A DNA stretch of 64,000 nt from WHSW01 sp963851045 (GCA_963851045.1 CAWKNC010000001.1:124001-188000), one strand, 5' to 3'. Positions 52,493-61,962 are shown, numbered from the stretch's first letter. Notes: a model not told the origin generated them from the letters alone. Translations and numbers: made by a program.

Positions 52493-53202
52493 CGCACGGC
52501 CTCTGCTTCACCCCCGGGCTCCTCTTCTTCCCCGGCCTCTTCCTCCTCGGCTTCGGCGTAAAGGCTCTCGGAAGCAAGCTGGCGAACAGCTCGATCGAAG
52601 AGCTTCACCTCCAGGAAGAGATCGTCGCCGAAGCCGTGGACCGCGTCGACCGCGATCAGCGTGAAGCGGCCATCGGTCACGGGCGCCTGATCGAGTGGCT
52701 CGCCGTCAAGCTCGGCCGTGACCGCCACAGCCCCGCGCACCAGTGGCAGCCCCCAGACCAGCGTCACCTCACCACCGCGACCGCCGTCGGTGGTCCAGGT
52801 TCCGACGACATCGTCGTTGATATCGATCTTCCAATCCGGGTTGTCCTCGGCGGTGACGTCGGTGAAGTCAACCTTGGCCTGAAGATCAACGGGCTCGCCG
52901 TCGCCGTCGCTCTGCGCGAAGGAGACCCAGCCGTAGAACTCCGCGAGCACCGCCTCCCCGTCCTCACCGACGGTTTCGGTCGCGGCGCGGCCGCTCGCGG
53001 GCACATAGACCCGGCCGCCCCAGGAGCGGTCTGGAAACCACTTGACGGTCATCGGGTCGAGCGTCGAGCCGGCCTCCTCGGCGAGGGGGCCGCACGCCTT
53101 GGCGAACTCGTCGCGCAGCCGATCCTCGTAGCGCCCGTAGGGACGGCCCTGCTGCGAGGCGTTGGCGATGAATCGCGGGAAGGGGCGCTTTGTGGGCGGC
53201 AT
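52489..53202 (-). CDS. Hypothetical protein with acidic C-terminal tail (237 aa)
   Basis: A 237-residue soluble protein. The N-terminal half is mixed charge with FPDRSWGGRVYVP (residues 56-68), the middle is a beta-rich region (VDLQAKVDFTDVTAEDNPDWK) and the C-terminus is a run of Glu and Ala (EEEEAGEEEEPGGEAEAVR). No family recognised. The stop overlaps the CTG of capA in a CTGA arrangement, so the two are probably translationally coupled; galT lies 12 bases upstream. Confidence 0.68.
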   Translation of the reverse strand: MPPTKRPFPRFIANASQQGRPYGRYEDRLRDEFAKACGPLAEEAGSTLDPMTVKWFPDRSWGGRVYVPASGRAATETVGEDGEAVLAEFYGWVSFAQSDGDGEPVDLQAKVDFTDVTAEDNPDWKIDINDDVVGTWTTDGGRGGEVTLVWGLPLVRGAVAVTAELDGEPLDQAPVTDGRFTLIAVDAVHGFGDDLFLEVKLFDRAVRQLASESLYAEAEEEEAGEEEEPGGEAEAVR

Positions 53203-53214
53203 CGGGCAGCCAGG

Positions 53215-54288
53215 CTACGCAGTCGTCAGCCGCAGCGCCTCGCGCAGGTCGTTCGCCGCGCGCTCCGGTGGATAGGTGTCGATGTCGACGCCCGTGCCGA
53301 GCTCAAAGCCGGCGCGGACCGTCAAGCGCGGGAGGATCTCGATGTGCCAGCAGAACTCGTCGGTTTTGCGAGGCGCGGTCCGGACCCAGAGGTTCAGCTG
53401 CGGGACGCCGCCAAGGGCGCCGGCCAATGCGCGCAGGGCGGTCACGATCATCGCCGCGCCGCCCTCCGCCTCCTCGAAGCGTGGTGCGGGCCGCCGCGGG
53501 ATCACTCGGAGGTGAAACGGCGAGCGCGAGGCCCAGGGACACACGAGCACGGTCTCATCGTCAACTGCCACCAGGCGATCGCGTCGACGGATCTCCTCGC
53601 TGGCGACATCCTCGAGCAGGTGCCCACCCATCGTCCGCTCGTGGTAGGCGACCGCGCGCTCGCGCTCGCGCGCCACCTCGGGCGGGACGAAATCCAGCGC
53701 GTAGAGCTGCGCGTGCGTGTGCTCCAGTGACGCACCCGCCAGCGGACCCTCGTTGACGATCAGGTGGCAATACGAGGCGTCGGGGTGTGCGCGCATCCGC
53801 TCGCGCCACGCGTCCACCGCACCGGCGACCCGCTCATCGGAGAGCTGCGACAGCGACACCGCGTGCTCGGGCGCGCTGACGATCACCTCGTGTGCGCCGG
53901 TCGCCGGCTGCGAGCGAAACAGCTCGGTGGAGCCGCGCTCCGAGGCGCCGAGTGGATCGATCGAGCTCGCGAACCCCGACGACATTGCCTGCCCGGCCGC
54001 AGGCGCCGGCGCCTGATCCGGGTCGGCGCCGAGAACCGGGTAGAGGTTGGGGACCGAGCGGGCGGTCCAACCCGGCGTATCGGGCTCGCCAACCTCCTCG
54101 CGATGAGCCCAGACCTCGGGCGGCGTTCGGTCCTCGCGGCCCTCGCAAAAAGGGCAACGCTCTCGGGCATCGGGGCGCGCCTGCGCCGGCTTCGGATCGA
54201 ACGCGTCGGGTCGCTCCGCTCGCCCAGGTGCCAGGACCGTCCTGAGCCCGGTCAGCTGCTCGATGCGAATCTCCGGTTGGGAGCTCAG
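53215..54288 (-). CDS. galT: Galactose-1-phosphate uridylyltransferase, CTG start
   Basis: About 357 residues, swapping UMP between UDP-glucose and galactose-1-phosphate. The zinc-binding CPFC is near residue 45, and the active site is seen as LEHTHAQLYAL (His-x-His-x-Gln). From ATG 53985 the protein would miss the first 101 residues, which include the zinc site and the NLYPVLG block; the missing part reads in one frame back to CTG at 54288. No ATG, GTG or TTG is available there. That CTG overlaps the slipin stop as CTGA, so the start is inferred. Confidence 0.85.
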   Translation of the reverse strand: MSSQPEIRIEQLTGLRTVLAPGRAERPDAFDPKPAQARPDARERCPFCEGREDRTPPEVWAHREEVGEPDTPGWTARSVPNLYPVLGADPDQAPAPAAGQAMSSGFASSIDPLGASERGSTELFRSQPATGAHEVIVSAPEHAVSLSQLSDERVAGAVDAWRERMRAHPDASYCHLIVNEGPLAGASLEHTHAQLYALDFVPPEVARERERAVAYHERTMGGHLLEDVASEEIRRRDRLVAVDDETVLVCPWASRSPFHLRVIPRRPAPRFEEAEGGAAMIVTALRALAGALGGVPQLNLWVRTAPRKTDEFCWHIEILPRLTVRAGFELGTGVDIDTYPPERAANDLREALRLTTA

Positions 54289-55085
54289 GACGGCGGCTGG
54301 GCCGGCTTTCCCGGGGTGGCCACGCTCGACGGCGCATGCGGTTCGAGCAGCGGCTTGAGCAGATCGATCGGCAGCGGAAACACCACCGTGGTGCTGTTGT
54401 TGACGCCGATCTCAACCAGCGTCTGCAGGTAGCGCAGCTGCAGCGTCGCCGGATTCGCGCTCATCACGTTGGCCGCCTGCGAGAGCTTCTCGGAGGCCTG
54501 GAACTCACCGTCGGCGGCGATGATCTTCGCCCGCCGTTCGCGCTCGGCCTCGGCCTGACGAGCGATCGCACGCTGCATCTCGACCGGGATCTCGACGTCC
54601 TTGACCTCGACCGTCGAGACCTTCACACCCCACGGCTCAGTCTGCTCGTCGATGATCTGCTGAAGGTCGATGTTGAGCCGCTCGCGCTCGGCCAGCAGCG
54701 CGTCGAGCTCTGCCTTGCCGAGCACCGAACGCAGCGTGGTCTGCGAGATCTGTGACGTCGCCAAGAGGAAGTTCTCGACCTCGGTGATCGCCTTGTTCGG
54801 ATCGACGACACGGAAGTACGCGACCGCGTTGACGCGCACGGTGACGTTGTCCTTGGTGATGACCTCCTGCGGAGGAACGTTCAGCGTCACGGTTCGCAGG
54901 TCGATGCGGACCATCTGATCGATGAACGGGATCAGCAGGATCAGTCCCGGGCCCTTTTGGGCAATCAGGCGACCGAGGCGGAAGATCACTCCGCGCTCGT
55001 ACTCGCGCAGGATCCGGATCGCCGAGGCGAGGATGATGAAGATGAAGACCGCGACGACGGCGATGACCGCGAGTGCGACTGTCAA
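54285..55085 (-). CDS. Slipin (SPFH/stomatin-like membrane protein)
   Basis: A 266-residue protein with an N-terminal membrane anchor (about residues 3-24), the SPFH core (EYERGVIFRLGRLIAQKGPGLILLIP is the start; PPQEVITKDNVTVRVNAVA is the signature) and a coiled coil (about 150-205) that supports oligomers. The tail is Pro-rich. It forms membrane microdomains with its NfeD partner. It overlaps nfeD by four bases (ATGA) and its stop overlaps the proposed galT start. Confidence 0.93.
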   Translation of the reverse strand: MTVALAVIAVVAVFIFIILASAIRILREYERGVIFRLGRLIAQKGPGLILLIPFIDQMVRIDLRTVTLNVPPQEVITKDNVTVRVNAVAYFRVVDPNKAITEVENFLLATSQISQTTLRSVLGKAELDALLAERERLNIDLQQIIDEQTEPWGVKVSTVEVKDVEIPVEMQRAIARQAEAERERRAKIIAADGEFQASEKLSQAANVMSANPATLQLRYLQTLVEIGVNNSTTVVFPLPIDLLKPLLEPHAPSSVATPGKPAQPPS

Positions 55086-56443
55086 GAGCGATCTCCTTGC
55101 TCGGTTGAGGGACCTGGGACGTTTGACTCGAGCGGCCGCACGCGGAGCGTCAACCCCTCGACCGCCTCGACTCGCACTCTAGCGCCGCGCTCTCGCGCCC
55201 GTTCGGACTCCGCGTCGCTGGCGCCGTCGGCGAGCTTCGCCCGCCAGAGCGCGCCGTCGACAAAGATCTGGCCGACCGGGTCAAGCGGGAGGCGGATGTC
55301 GCCCGTCGCGCCGACCATGTGCTCGCGGCCTGTTGCCGAGGTCGGCTGGTGCGCCTTCACCGCCTTGGCGGAGGCGAACGCGACGAATCCACCGAGGAGC
55401 GCCCCGGCCACGATGACCACGGGCACCGAGACCTCGAATGCCTCGGAGTCCGTGTCGAAGAGCAGGAGCCCTGCGAAGACCAGGGCGAGGACGCCGGCCA
55501 CCCCAAGCACGCCGTTGGTCGGTAACTGCGCCTCGGCGACGATCAGCGCCAGGCCAACGACCAACAGCCCGATCCCGGCCGCCGTGACCGGCAGCTGCGA
55601 CGAGCCGAACGCGCCCAGCAACAGTGAGATCGTTCCGACCGCCCCGGGGAGGATCAGCCCGGGGCTGAAGAGTTCGATCGCGATGCCGACGAGGCCCAGC
55701 AGGAGCAGCAGATAGGCGATCGTCGGGTTGACGACGAGCGAGAGAAGCTCGTATTGCAGCGAGGGCTCCCGCTGCTCGATCTCAAGCCCGGTGGTGTCGA
55801 GCGTCGTCTGCTTCGGGCCCTGCACGGAAAAACCGTCTAGCTGGCTCAGCAGGTCGTTCTCGCCGCTCGCGACCAGATCGATGGCGCCCGCGTCGAGCGC
55901 CTCCGCCGCGGTGAAGTTCGCGGCCTCGGTGACCATCTCGCCCGGAGCCGTGCCATCGCGGCCATGGGTCTCTGCAAGTGCGCGAATGAACGCCGCCGCG
56001 TCGTTTTCGATCTTCACCCCGAGGGTGCCATCGATGTCGTCGCCATTGGAGCGGATCGCGCTCGCCGAGCCGATATTTGTCTGCGGGGCCATCGCGACGA
56101 CATCAGCCGATTCGGCGATGAAGGCGCCGGCCGATGCCGCGCGAGCGCCATCCGGCGCGACGTAGACGACAACGGGCATCGGCGCATCGATGATCGACTG
56201 GACGATCTCGCGCATCGAGCTCTCCAGCCCTCCCGGCGTATCGAGGCGGATGATCGCGAGGGGCGCACCCTCGTCGGCGGCATCGTCGAGCGCGGAGTCG
56301 ATCCACTTCTCGCTGGCGGGATCGATCGTCTCGGCGAGCTCGATCGAGGGAACGGTGGTGGAGGAATCCTGAGCCGAAGCGGGGGCGGCGACCAACAACA
56401 CCGCGAGGGCGATCCAGAGCGCGGCCTGAACCAGCTTTCTCAT
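55082..56443 (-). CDS. NfeD-family membrane serine protease
   Basis: About 453 residues: signal peptide, a ClpP-like domain with LDTPGG and ASAGAFIAESAD (the Ser in ASAG is the likely nucleophile), four membrane helices in residues 235-345, and a C-terminal OB-fold (GREHMVGATGDIRLPL). The NfeD-slipin pair is a known conserved unit, and the ATGA overlap supports co-translation. ATG at 56443 is favoured because GGGAG lies seven bases before it; ATG at 56455 is an alternative. Stop of the TlpA-like gene is one base upstream. Confidence 0.9.
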   Translation of the reverse strand: MRKLVQAALWIALAVLLVAAPASAQDSSTTVPSIELAETIDPASEKWIDSALDDAADEGAPLAIIRLDTPGGLESSMREIVQSIIDAPMPVVVYVAPDGARAASAGAFIAESADVVAMAPQTNIGSASAIRSNGDDIDGTLGVKIENDAAAFIRALAETHGRDGTAPGEMVTEAANFTAAEALDAGAIDLVASGENDLLSQLDGFSVQGPKQTTLDTTGLEIEQREPSLQYELLSLVVNPTIAYLLLLLGLVGIAIELFSPGLILPGAVGTISLLLGAFGSSQLPVTAAGIGLLVVGLALIVAEAQLPTNGVLGVAGVLALVFAGLLLFDTDSEAFEVSVPVVIVAGALLGGFVAFASAKAVKAHQPTSATGREHMVGATGDIRLPLDPVGQIFVDGALWRAKLADGASDAESERARERGARVRVEAVEGLTLRVRPLESNVPGPSTEQGDRS

Positions 56444-56444
56444 C

Positions 56445-57035
56445 TCAGCTCCCATACCTGTCGATATCGGCCTCGAGTTCCCCGGCCGACGTGTAGGGAC
56501 CCTGCTTGAGATGGACGAGCTCCCCATCTGAGTCGAAGAATGCCGTCGCCGGATAGCCGCGGATGCCGTACTCGCGCCGGACCTGCTCGTCGGGGTCGGT
56601 GACGCTCGGATAGGGCAAGGGCAGCTCCTCGAGGAAGTTCTCGGCGGCGGGGTCGGTGTCCAATGCGTCTACGCCGAGGAAGGCCACCTCGTCACCGCGG
56701 TCGGCCGACACGGCCTGAAAGTCGGGGAACTCGAGGCGACATGGCCCGCACCAGGATGCCCAGACGTTGACGACGATCGGATAGCCCGCGAGCGCAGCGA
56801 TCTGCGACTGCAACTCGTCGTTGCCGCCTGCGATCAGCGCGTCGCCATTCGCGTAGAGCTCGGCGAGCGGGGGCGGCGCATCCGCGAGCGCCTGCTCGTA
56901 GTCGACGGCCTGCGATTCAGGATTTCCGGCAGCCGGATCGACGCTCTCATCGCCGCTGGCAATGCCCCACACGGTGAGGCCGACGATGCCAAGGATCGCC
57001 CCAACTACGGCCAGAATCTTCGTTTGACGCGCCAT
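56445..57035 (-). CDS. TlpA/ResA-like membrane-anchored thioredoxin
   Basis: A 196-residue protein with one N-terminal membrane helix (about residues 6-26), a thioredoxin-like domain with active site WCGPC near residue 102, and conserved cis-Pro GIRGYPATAFF. It acts outside the membrane in reducing or shuffling disulfides, for example for cytochrome c. ATG at 57035 is chosen; the longer open frame upstream has no domain. It lies at the head of the nfeD-slipin-galT run. Confidence 0.9.
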   Translation of the reverse strand: MARQTKILAVVGAILGIVGLTVWGIASGDESVDPAAGNPESQAVDYEQALADAPPPLAELYANGDALIAGGNDELQSQIAALAGYPIVVNVWASWCGPCRLEFPDFQAVSADRGDEVAFLGVDALDTDPAAENFLEELPLPYPSVTDPDEQVRREYGIRGYPATAFFDSDGELVHLKQGPYTSAGELEADIDRYGS

Positions 57036-57062
57036 TCGCTGCTCAGTGTGGTTCAATAACCC

Positions 57063-57085
57063 CTGGTCCCGAGTTCTTGGACCAG
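57063..57085. other. Inverted repeat between divergent TlpA and helicase genes
   Basis: CTGGTCC (57063-57069) and GGACCAG (57079-57085) form a perfect seven-base inverted repeat with a nine-base spacer in the 172-base divergent intergenic region. It could be an operator or a leader hairpin. The remainder of the gap shows no open frame and no other clear element. Confidence 0.3.
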
Positions 57086-57207
57086 CGGAGGGTTGTCGGT
57101 TCGTACAGGAGGGGAATCCGGCCCGGCACCCGCCTCTACCGAGCTTATTCGCTCGCCCTCTTCGACTTGGATCAGTGGGCGGGCAGGGATCAATTCCGCC
57201 TTTGCCC

Positions 57208-59706
57208 ATGGCAAATACCACCGACGTGGCTGCGAGCGCGGCCAACGAGCTGAGCGAGTCTGAACTCGATCGTGTGCGGGAGTTCTCCCGAGAACCGATC
57301 CTGCTCGAAGGCGAGACGATCGCCGACCTCGCGCCGGGCACGGCCCGCCGCCGCGCGGTCGATGCCGCACTTCACGAGCTTGAGGACGGCGCCGAGCATC
57401 CCTCGTTCGAGTGGCGCCGCGACTACTCCCTGCTCTTGGGCCTCGAGCGCCTGCTCTCCGAGGAGCGAGCGGAGTTGCTCGACGGCGCGGAGCTCAACGA
57501 GCATCAGGTGGACGCGCTTTCGGGCACCCTCGCGGCGATCACCGCCGAGCTCGAGAGCCCGGCGGGCGAGGCTCGCCGCAACGGACGCAACGGCAACGGT
57601 CGCTCCGAGATCGAGGAGGAGGAGGAGCCCGCCACCGAGGCTGAGGAGGACGACACTCTCGCGCCCGACGAGGAGCCTCAGGACTGGGAGGAGCCGGAGC
57701 CCGAGGAGGACGAGGAGCAGATCACCGACGCTCCCGAGGACCCCGGCGCCGACCGTCGCTTCTGGTTCGAACACGCAACCGGCGCAGGCAAGACGGTCGC
57801 CGCCGTCGGGTTCATCGAGGCCTCGCGCACCGGCGGCGTCCTGATCCTCACCCACCGCCGCAACCTCGTCGACCAGTTCATCGGCGAGATCTCAACGCGT
57901 GGCTACAAGGATCGCCTCTGTCCGCCACTGCTCGACGGATCCGATCACCCCTACGGCCCGGTCACCGTGGAGACCTACCAGTGGTTCGTGCGCAACGCAG
58001 GACGCATCTCGGATGCGTACTCGATCGTCATCTGCGACGAGGCCCACACGGCGCTCGGCGAGAAGACCAGCGGTTGCATCCGCAGGTGGACGGGGCCCGT
58101 CTTCATCGGCATGACCGCCACCGGCGCGCTGATCGCCCGCCACGTGGCCGACCTCTTCCCAACCCAGACCTCGCGCTTCGATCTCGCCCAGGCGGCCCGC
58201 CGTGGCGTGATCTCACCGCTTCGCTGCATTCGAATCCCGCCCGGCCCCGGAGTGCGCACGATCGCCAAGGTGCCGCTGCGCCGCGGCGAGGTCGACCAGG
58301 ACTTCGACCAGGAGGAGCTGGCGGCACTGCTCGACCAGGAACCGTTCAACGTCGCGATCGCCGACCTCTACCAATCGCGCTTCCGCAGGGTGCCCGGTGT
58401 CGTCTACACCGCCGGGGTCAAGCACGCGAACAACGTCGCCGCTGCCTTCCGCAACGTCGGCATCAATGCGCAGGCGGTTTCGGGCGAGACGCCGAAGCGC
58501 GACCTAGCTGAGATCCTCGCCGGCTTCGAGCGCGGCGAGGTCGACGTGCTCTGCAACGCGATGCTGCTCGCCGAGGGTTGGAACTCACCGCGCGCGACGA
58601 TCTGCATGCACCTCGCGCCGACTGCCTCGCGCCGCGTGTACCAGCAGCGCGTGGGCCGCGTCACCCGCCGCAACCCCGGCAAGGAGGCCGGCCTGGTGAT
58701 CGACCTGGTTCACCCGGCAACGACCTCCGACGAGACCATCGTCACCCTCCACAGCCTGCTCGACCGCGACGTTTATCGCGGCGGCGCGATCGTCGTCGGC
58801 CCCGTTCGCCGCGGCCGCGGCCGCCGGGTGCGAGTCGAGCGGCGAGTCGTTCCCGTGGCCGCCGATCCCGAGCGCCGGGTCGCGGTGCTCGAGCGTGAGC
58901 TCTGGCGAATCGCGGTCGAGAACCTGAACTACTCCGAGCAGCACGCGTGGGCCGCGCTCGCCGGGTCGCGCGTCACCAACAACAACTGGCGCAAGGCCAA
59001 GGCGATGATCCAGCACGATCAGGCCAAGGACCTGCGCCGGCGCTTCCTCGGTACCTGCCTGCAGCGAAACCGCGACCACCAGCTGCGGCTCAAGGCCCTG
59101 GCCGAGGTGGCGGCGCTGCGCGAGGCCGAGCCGTTCGACGACGCGGTCGAGGTGGTCGCCACCTGGCCGCGTGACGAGCGCCGCGCCGGAGCCAAGATCC
59201 TGCTTCAGGCGCTCTCCGAGCAGCGCATCGGCCGCCGCGACCAGGCCCAGGCGTGGGTCTGGCGACTGGCCGAGATCACGCGCGAGCTCCACGAGGAGTA
59301 CGCGGTTCAGCGCTGGCCCGAGACCAAGCGCCTGCTCGGCCTGTTCGTCAACTCCTCCGGTCGCGCCCACGGCCGTAACGCGCGCCGGATCGTCCACGCC
59401 GCTCGCCAGCATGACCGCCGGCTGGCGGTCTCGCTGCTCGCCGCCTCGGTCGCTCACACCCCCGAGGCCGAGGAGGTCCTGCGTGGTGCCCGCATGCGCA
59501 TGGCGCGCAAGCCCTCGGCAGTCGCACGCGAGCTTCTTCGCAACTTTCCCAAGAGCGGCGGCAAGCGTCGGCGCCGGCGCTCGAAGCGGGGCGACGGCGG
59601 TGGCTCGCCGAACAGGGGTCGCGAGCGCGAGCGCGAGAAGCTCGCTGAGGCCGACGCCGAGGCGCCTGCGGATGCAGCCGAGTCGGCTTCAGACGACACC
59701 GATTGA
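57208..59706 (+). CDS. SF2 DEAD/DEAH-box helicase with acidic insert before Walker A
   Basis: An 832-residue helicase. Walker A is HATGAGKT (residues 189-196), motif Ia LTHRRNLVDQ, DEAH as ICDEAHTA, motif III MTATG and motif VI QQRVGRVTRR. Between a helix that should hold the Q-motif (HQVDALSGTLAAI, about 99-111) and Walker A there is a 50-residue run of Glu, Asp and Pro (about 131-180). The C-terminus is a helical region followed by a Lys/Arg-rich and then Glu/Ala-rich tail. ATG at 57208 starts the protein; the upstream frame has no domain. Substrate unknown. Confidence 0.9.
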   Translation: MANTTDVAASAANELSESELDRVREFSREPILLEGETIADLAPGTARRRAVDAALHELEDGAEHPSFEWRRDYSLLLGLERLLSEERAELLDGAELNEHQVDALSGTLAAITAELESPAGEARRNGRNGNGRSEIEEEEEPATEAEEDDTLAPDEEPQDWEEPEPEEDEEQITDAPEDPGADRRFWFEHATGAGKTVAAVGFIEASRTGGVLILTHRRNLVDQFIGEISTRGYKDRLCPPLLDGSDHPYGPVTVETYQWFVRNAGRISDAYSIVICDEAHTALGEKTSGCIRRWTGPVFIGMTATGALIARHVADLFPTQTSRFDLAQAARRGVISPLRCIRIPPGPGVRTIAKVPLRRGEVDQDFDQEELAALLDQEPFNVAIADLYQSRFRRVPGVVYTAGVKHANNVAAAFRNVGINAQAVSGETPKRDLAEILAGFERGEVDVLCNAMLLAEGWNSPRATICMHLAPTASRRVYQQRVGRVTRRNPGKEAGLVIDLVHPATTSDETIVTLHSLLDRDVYRGGAIVVGPVRRGRGRRVRVERRVVPVAADPERRVAVLERELWRIAVENLNYSEQHAWAALAGSRVTNNNWRKAKAMIQHDQAKDLRRRFLGTCLQRNRDHQLRLKALAEVAALREAEPFDDAVEVVATWPRDERRAGAKILLQALSEQRIGRRDQAQAWVWRLAEITRELHEEYAVQRWPETKRLLGLFVNSSGRAHGRNARRIVHAARQHDRRLAVSLLAASVAHTPEAEEVLRGARMRMARKPSAVARELLRNFPKSGGKRRRRRSKRGDGGGSPNRGREREREKLAEADAEAPADAAESASDDTD

Positions 59707-60878
59707 AGCCCCCTGACTTCCTCCGAACCGAGCAGGGCGGTGGATTCGCCCTTCTGATCGGGGCGGCTGCGGCGCTGCTTTGGGTCAACCTCGCGAGCGC
59801 CGGCGGCTACGAGTCGGTTTGGGCAACGGACCTGCGGATCGGGATCGGCGACGTCTCGATAACCGAGGACCTGCGCCACTGGATAAACGACGGCCTGATG
59901 GCGTTGTTCTTCTTCGTCATCTCGCTGGAGATCAAGCGCGAATTGGTCCTCGGCGATCTGCGCCACCCGAAGGCCGCGGCGCTGCCGATCCTCGCCGCCC
60001 TCGGCGGGGTCGCAATCCCGGTCCTCGTCTTCCTGCTCATTGCCGGCGGGGGCGACGCGGATGCTGGCTGGGGGATTCCGATGGCAACCGATGCCGCTTT
60101 TGCGATCGGAGTCCTGGTCTTGCTCGGAGACCACGTCGGCGTCGGGGTCAAGCTCTTTTTGGTCACGATCGCCGTGGTCGACGACGTCGCCGCCATTGGC
60201 GTGATCGCGCTTGCCTACACCGACCAGCTCACGATCGGCTGGCTCGCACTGGCCGTCGCCGGTCTCCTCGCGATGGTCGTCATGCGGCGTCTCGGAATCG
60301 TTCGGGTCCTCGCCTACGTTCCCGTGGGCCTCTTCGTCTGGGTCGCGACGCTGGAATCGGGCGTGCACGCGACCTTGGCGGGCGTGGCGATCGCCCTGCT
60401 CACCCCCGCGCGACCGATCAACGGCCGGAACGTGTTGGAGGAACTGGAGGACGGGGTGCACCCCGTTTCAAGCTTTCTCGTCCTCCCGCTGTTCGCGCTC
60501 GCCAACGCCGGGGTCGAGCTGGGCGGCTCAGCCCTCTCGGATCCCCTGGGTCGCGAGATCGCCCTGGCGGTCGTTCTCGGGCTCGTGGTCGGGAAGTTCG
60601 TCGGCATCGCCGGAGCGACGCTCGCGGCGCTTCGGCTTGGGATCGGGCAGCTCCCGAGCGGCGTCGATCTGCGTGGCGTCCTCGGGGCCGCGGCTCTGGG
60701 CGGGATCGGCTTCACGGTGTCCTTGTTCATCACCCCGCTCGCGTTTGACGACCCGATCCTGGTCGAGGGCGCGAAGCTTGGCATTCTGGCCGCCTCGGTC
60801 ATCAGCGCCGCCGTGGGAATCGCGATCCTGGCGCCGGGAGGTCCGCATCCGTCCCGAGATGCCGCCAGCGATCCCTGA
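59703..60878 (+). CDS. nhaA: Na+/H+ antiporter NhaA
   Basis: A 391-residue antiporter of the NhaA family, exchanging two protons for one sodium. WGIPMATDAAFAIGVLVLLG carries the Asp equivalent to E. coli Asp133, and TIAVVDDVAAIGVIALAYT carries the Asp-Asp pair (Asp163/164). About twelve membrane helices. TTG start lies in a TTGA overlap with the helicase stop, so it is co-translated with it. It helps with pH and salt homeostasis. Confidence 0.95.
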   Translation: MKPPDFLRTEQGGGFALLIGAAAALLWVNLASAGGYESVWATDLRIGIGDVSITEDLRHWINDGLMALFFFVISLEIKRELVLGDLRHPKAAALPILAALGGVAIPVLVFLLIAGGGDADAGWGIPMATDAAFAIGVLVLLGDHVGVGVKLFLVTIAVVDDVAAIGVIALAYTDQLTIGWLALAVAGLLAMVVMRRLGIVRVLAYVPVGLFVWVATLESGVHATLAGVAIALLTPARPINGRNVLEELEDGVHPVSSFLVLPLFALANAGVELGGSALSDPLGREIALAVVLGLVVGKFVGIAGATLAALRLGIGQLPSGVDLRGVLGAAALGGIGFTVSLFITPLAFDDPILVEGAKLGILAASVISAAVGIAILAPGGPHPSRDAASDP

Positions 60879-60879
60879 G

Positions 60880-61962
60880 CTACTGCGAGGCCGGGCGCGG
60901 GCGCAAGGCAGGGTCGCCTTCGTGCTCGCGAAAGAAGCGGACGATCGCCTCGGCGTAGTCCGGAAATCGGGGCGGGACGAGGTCGTGCTTGGCAAGTAGG
61001 TCGACCGTCGCCCGAGCGTCGTAGACGACCGGATGGTTCAGGTAGGAGATCGACTGCGGCGGGATGTCCTCGAACATCTTGCGGACGCGCTTGATCCGTA
61101 GCGAGCGTTCGACCATGCCCGCGGGGACGCGACCACGCGTTGGCCGGCCGAGGTACAGCTCCGAGAGCAGCTCGACCAGATCGTGGGCGGTGAGCGGGTC
61201 GGGATCGACCAGGTGAAGCGTCTCGCCGAGGGTGTCCTGATCGCCCGCCGCCGCGACCATCGCTGCGACGACGTAGTCGACGGGCACGACGTTGAACGCG
61301 GCGCTCGAGCGGCCGAACTGCGGCATCGGCTGGCGCATCCGCCCTGAGCGGCTCAGCGCGCGCAGCACGTAATAGGGGCCATCGAACTTCTCGGTTTCGC
61401 CCGTCTGTGAATCGCCGACGACGATCGCCGGCCGCAGGATCGTCGTCGGAACCTGATCGAGCTCCTCCCGCACCCAGACCTCAGCCTGGAACTTCGTCGA
61501 CTCGTAGTGATTCTTGAAGTCCTGGCCCATCACGAGCTCGTGCTCATAGACGACACCCGTGCGCTTCCCCGCGACGTACGCCGTCGACACGTACGCGAGG
61601 CGCTCGAGGTGTCTCGCGGCCCGGCAGAACTTGAGGACGTTTCCGGTGCCGTCCACGTTGACGCGCTGGGCGACCTCGAGTGGCACCGCGAGGTCGTAGA
61701 TCGCGGCGAGGTGAAAGACCCGGCTCGTGCGCTTGGTCAGCCGCTTGTAGGCGTCGGCGTCGAGGCCGAGCTGGCGGTCGGTGATGTCGCCGGCGACGAG
61801 CTCGATCCGCTTCGGATCAAGCGACTCGGCAACCGCGACGGCGGTATCGAGCATTCGCGGCTCGACCAGCGCGACGACCTTCGCCTTCGGGTCCGCCGCA
61901 AGCAGTGCCGCGACCAGCCTTCGTCCGATGAACCCGGGAAATCCGGTGACGAGCTCTGTCAT
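60880..61962 (-). CDS. Fatty-acyl-CoA reductase-like extended SDR (male-sterility/NAD-epimerase type)
   Basis: A 360-residue SDR. GFPGFIGRRLVAALL is the nucleotide-binding loop, VFHLAAIYDLAVP the adenine motif, and YESTKFQAEVWV has the catalytic Tyr and Lys (YxxxK). The later block RPAIVVGDSQTGE is typical of the male-sterility/thioester-reductase clan. It would reduce an acyl thioester or a lipid carbonyl. ATG at 61962. It ends two bases after nhaA in convergent fashion and follows the RTX gene by four bases. Confidence 0.83.
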   Translation of the reverse strand: MTELVTGFPGFIGRRLVAALLAADPKAKVVALVEPRMLDTAVAVAESLDPKRIELVAGDITDRQLGLDADAYKRLTKRTSRVFHLAAIYDLAVPLEVAQRVNVDGTGNVLKFCRAARHLERLAYVSTAYVAGKRTGVVYEHELVMGQDFKNHYESTKFQAEVWVREELDQVPTTILRPAIVVGDSQTGETEKFDGPYYVLRALSRSGRMRQPMPQFGRSSAAFNVVPVDYVVAAMVAAAGDQDTLGETLHLVDPDPLTAHDLVELLSELYLGRPTRGRVPAGMVERSLRIKRVRKMFEDIPPQSISYLNHPVVYDARATVDLLAKHDLVPPRFPDYAEAIVRFFREHEGDPALRPRPASQ

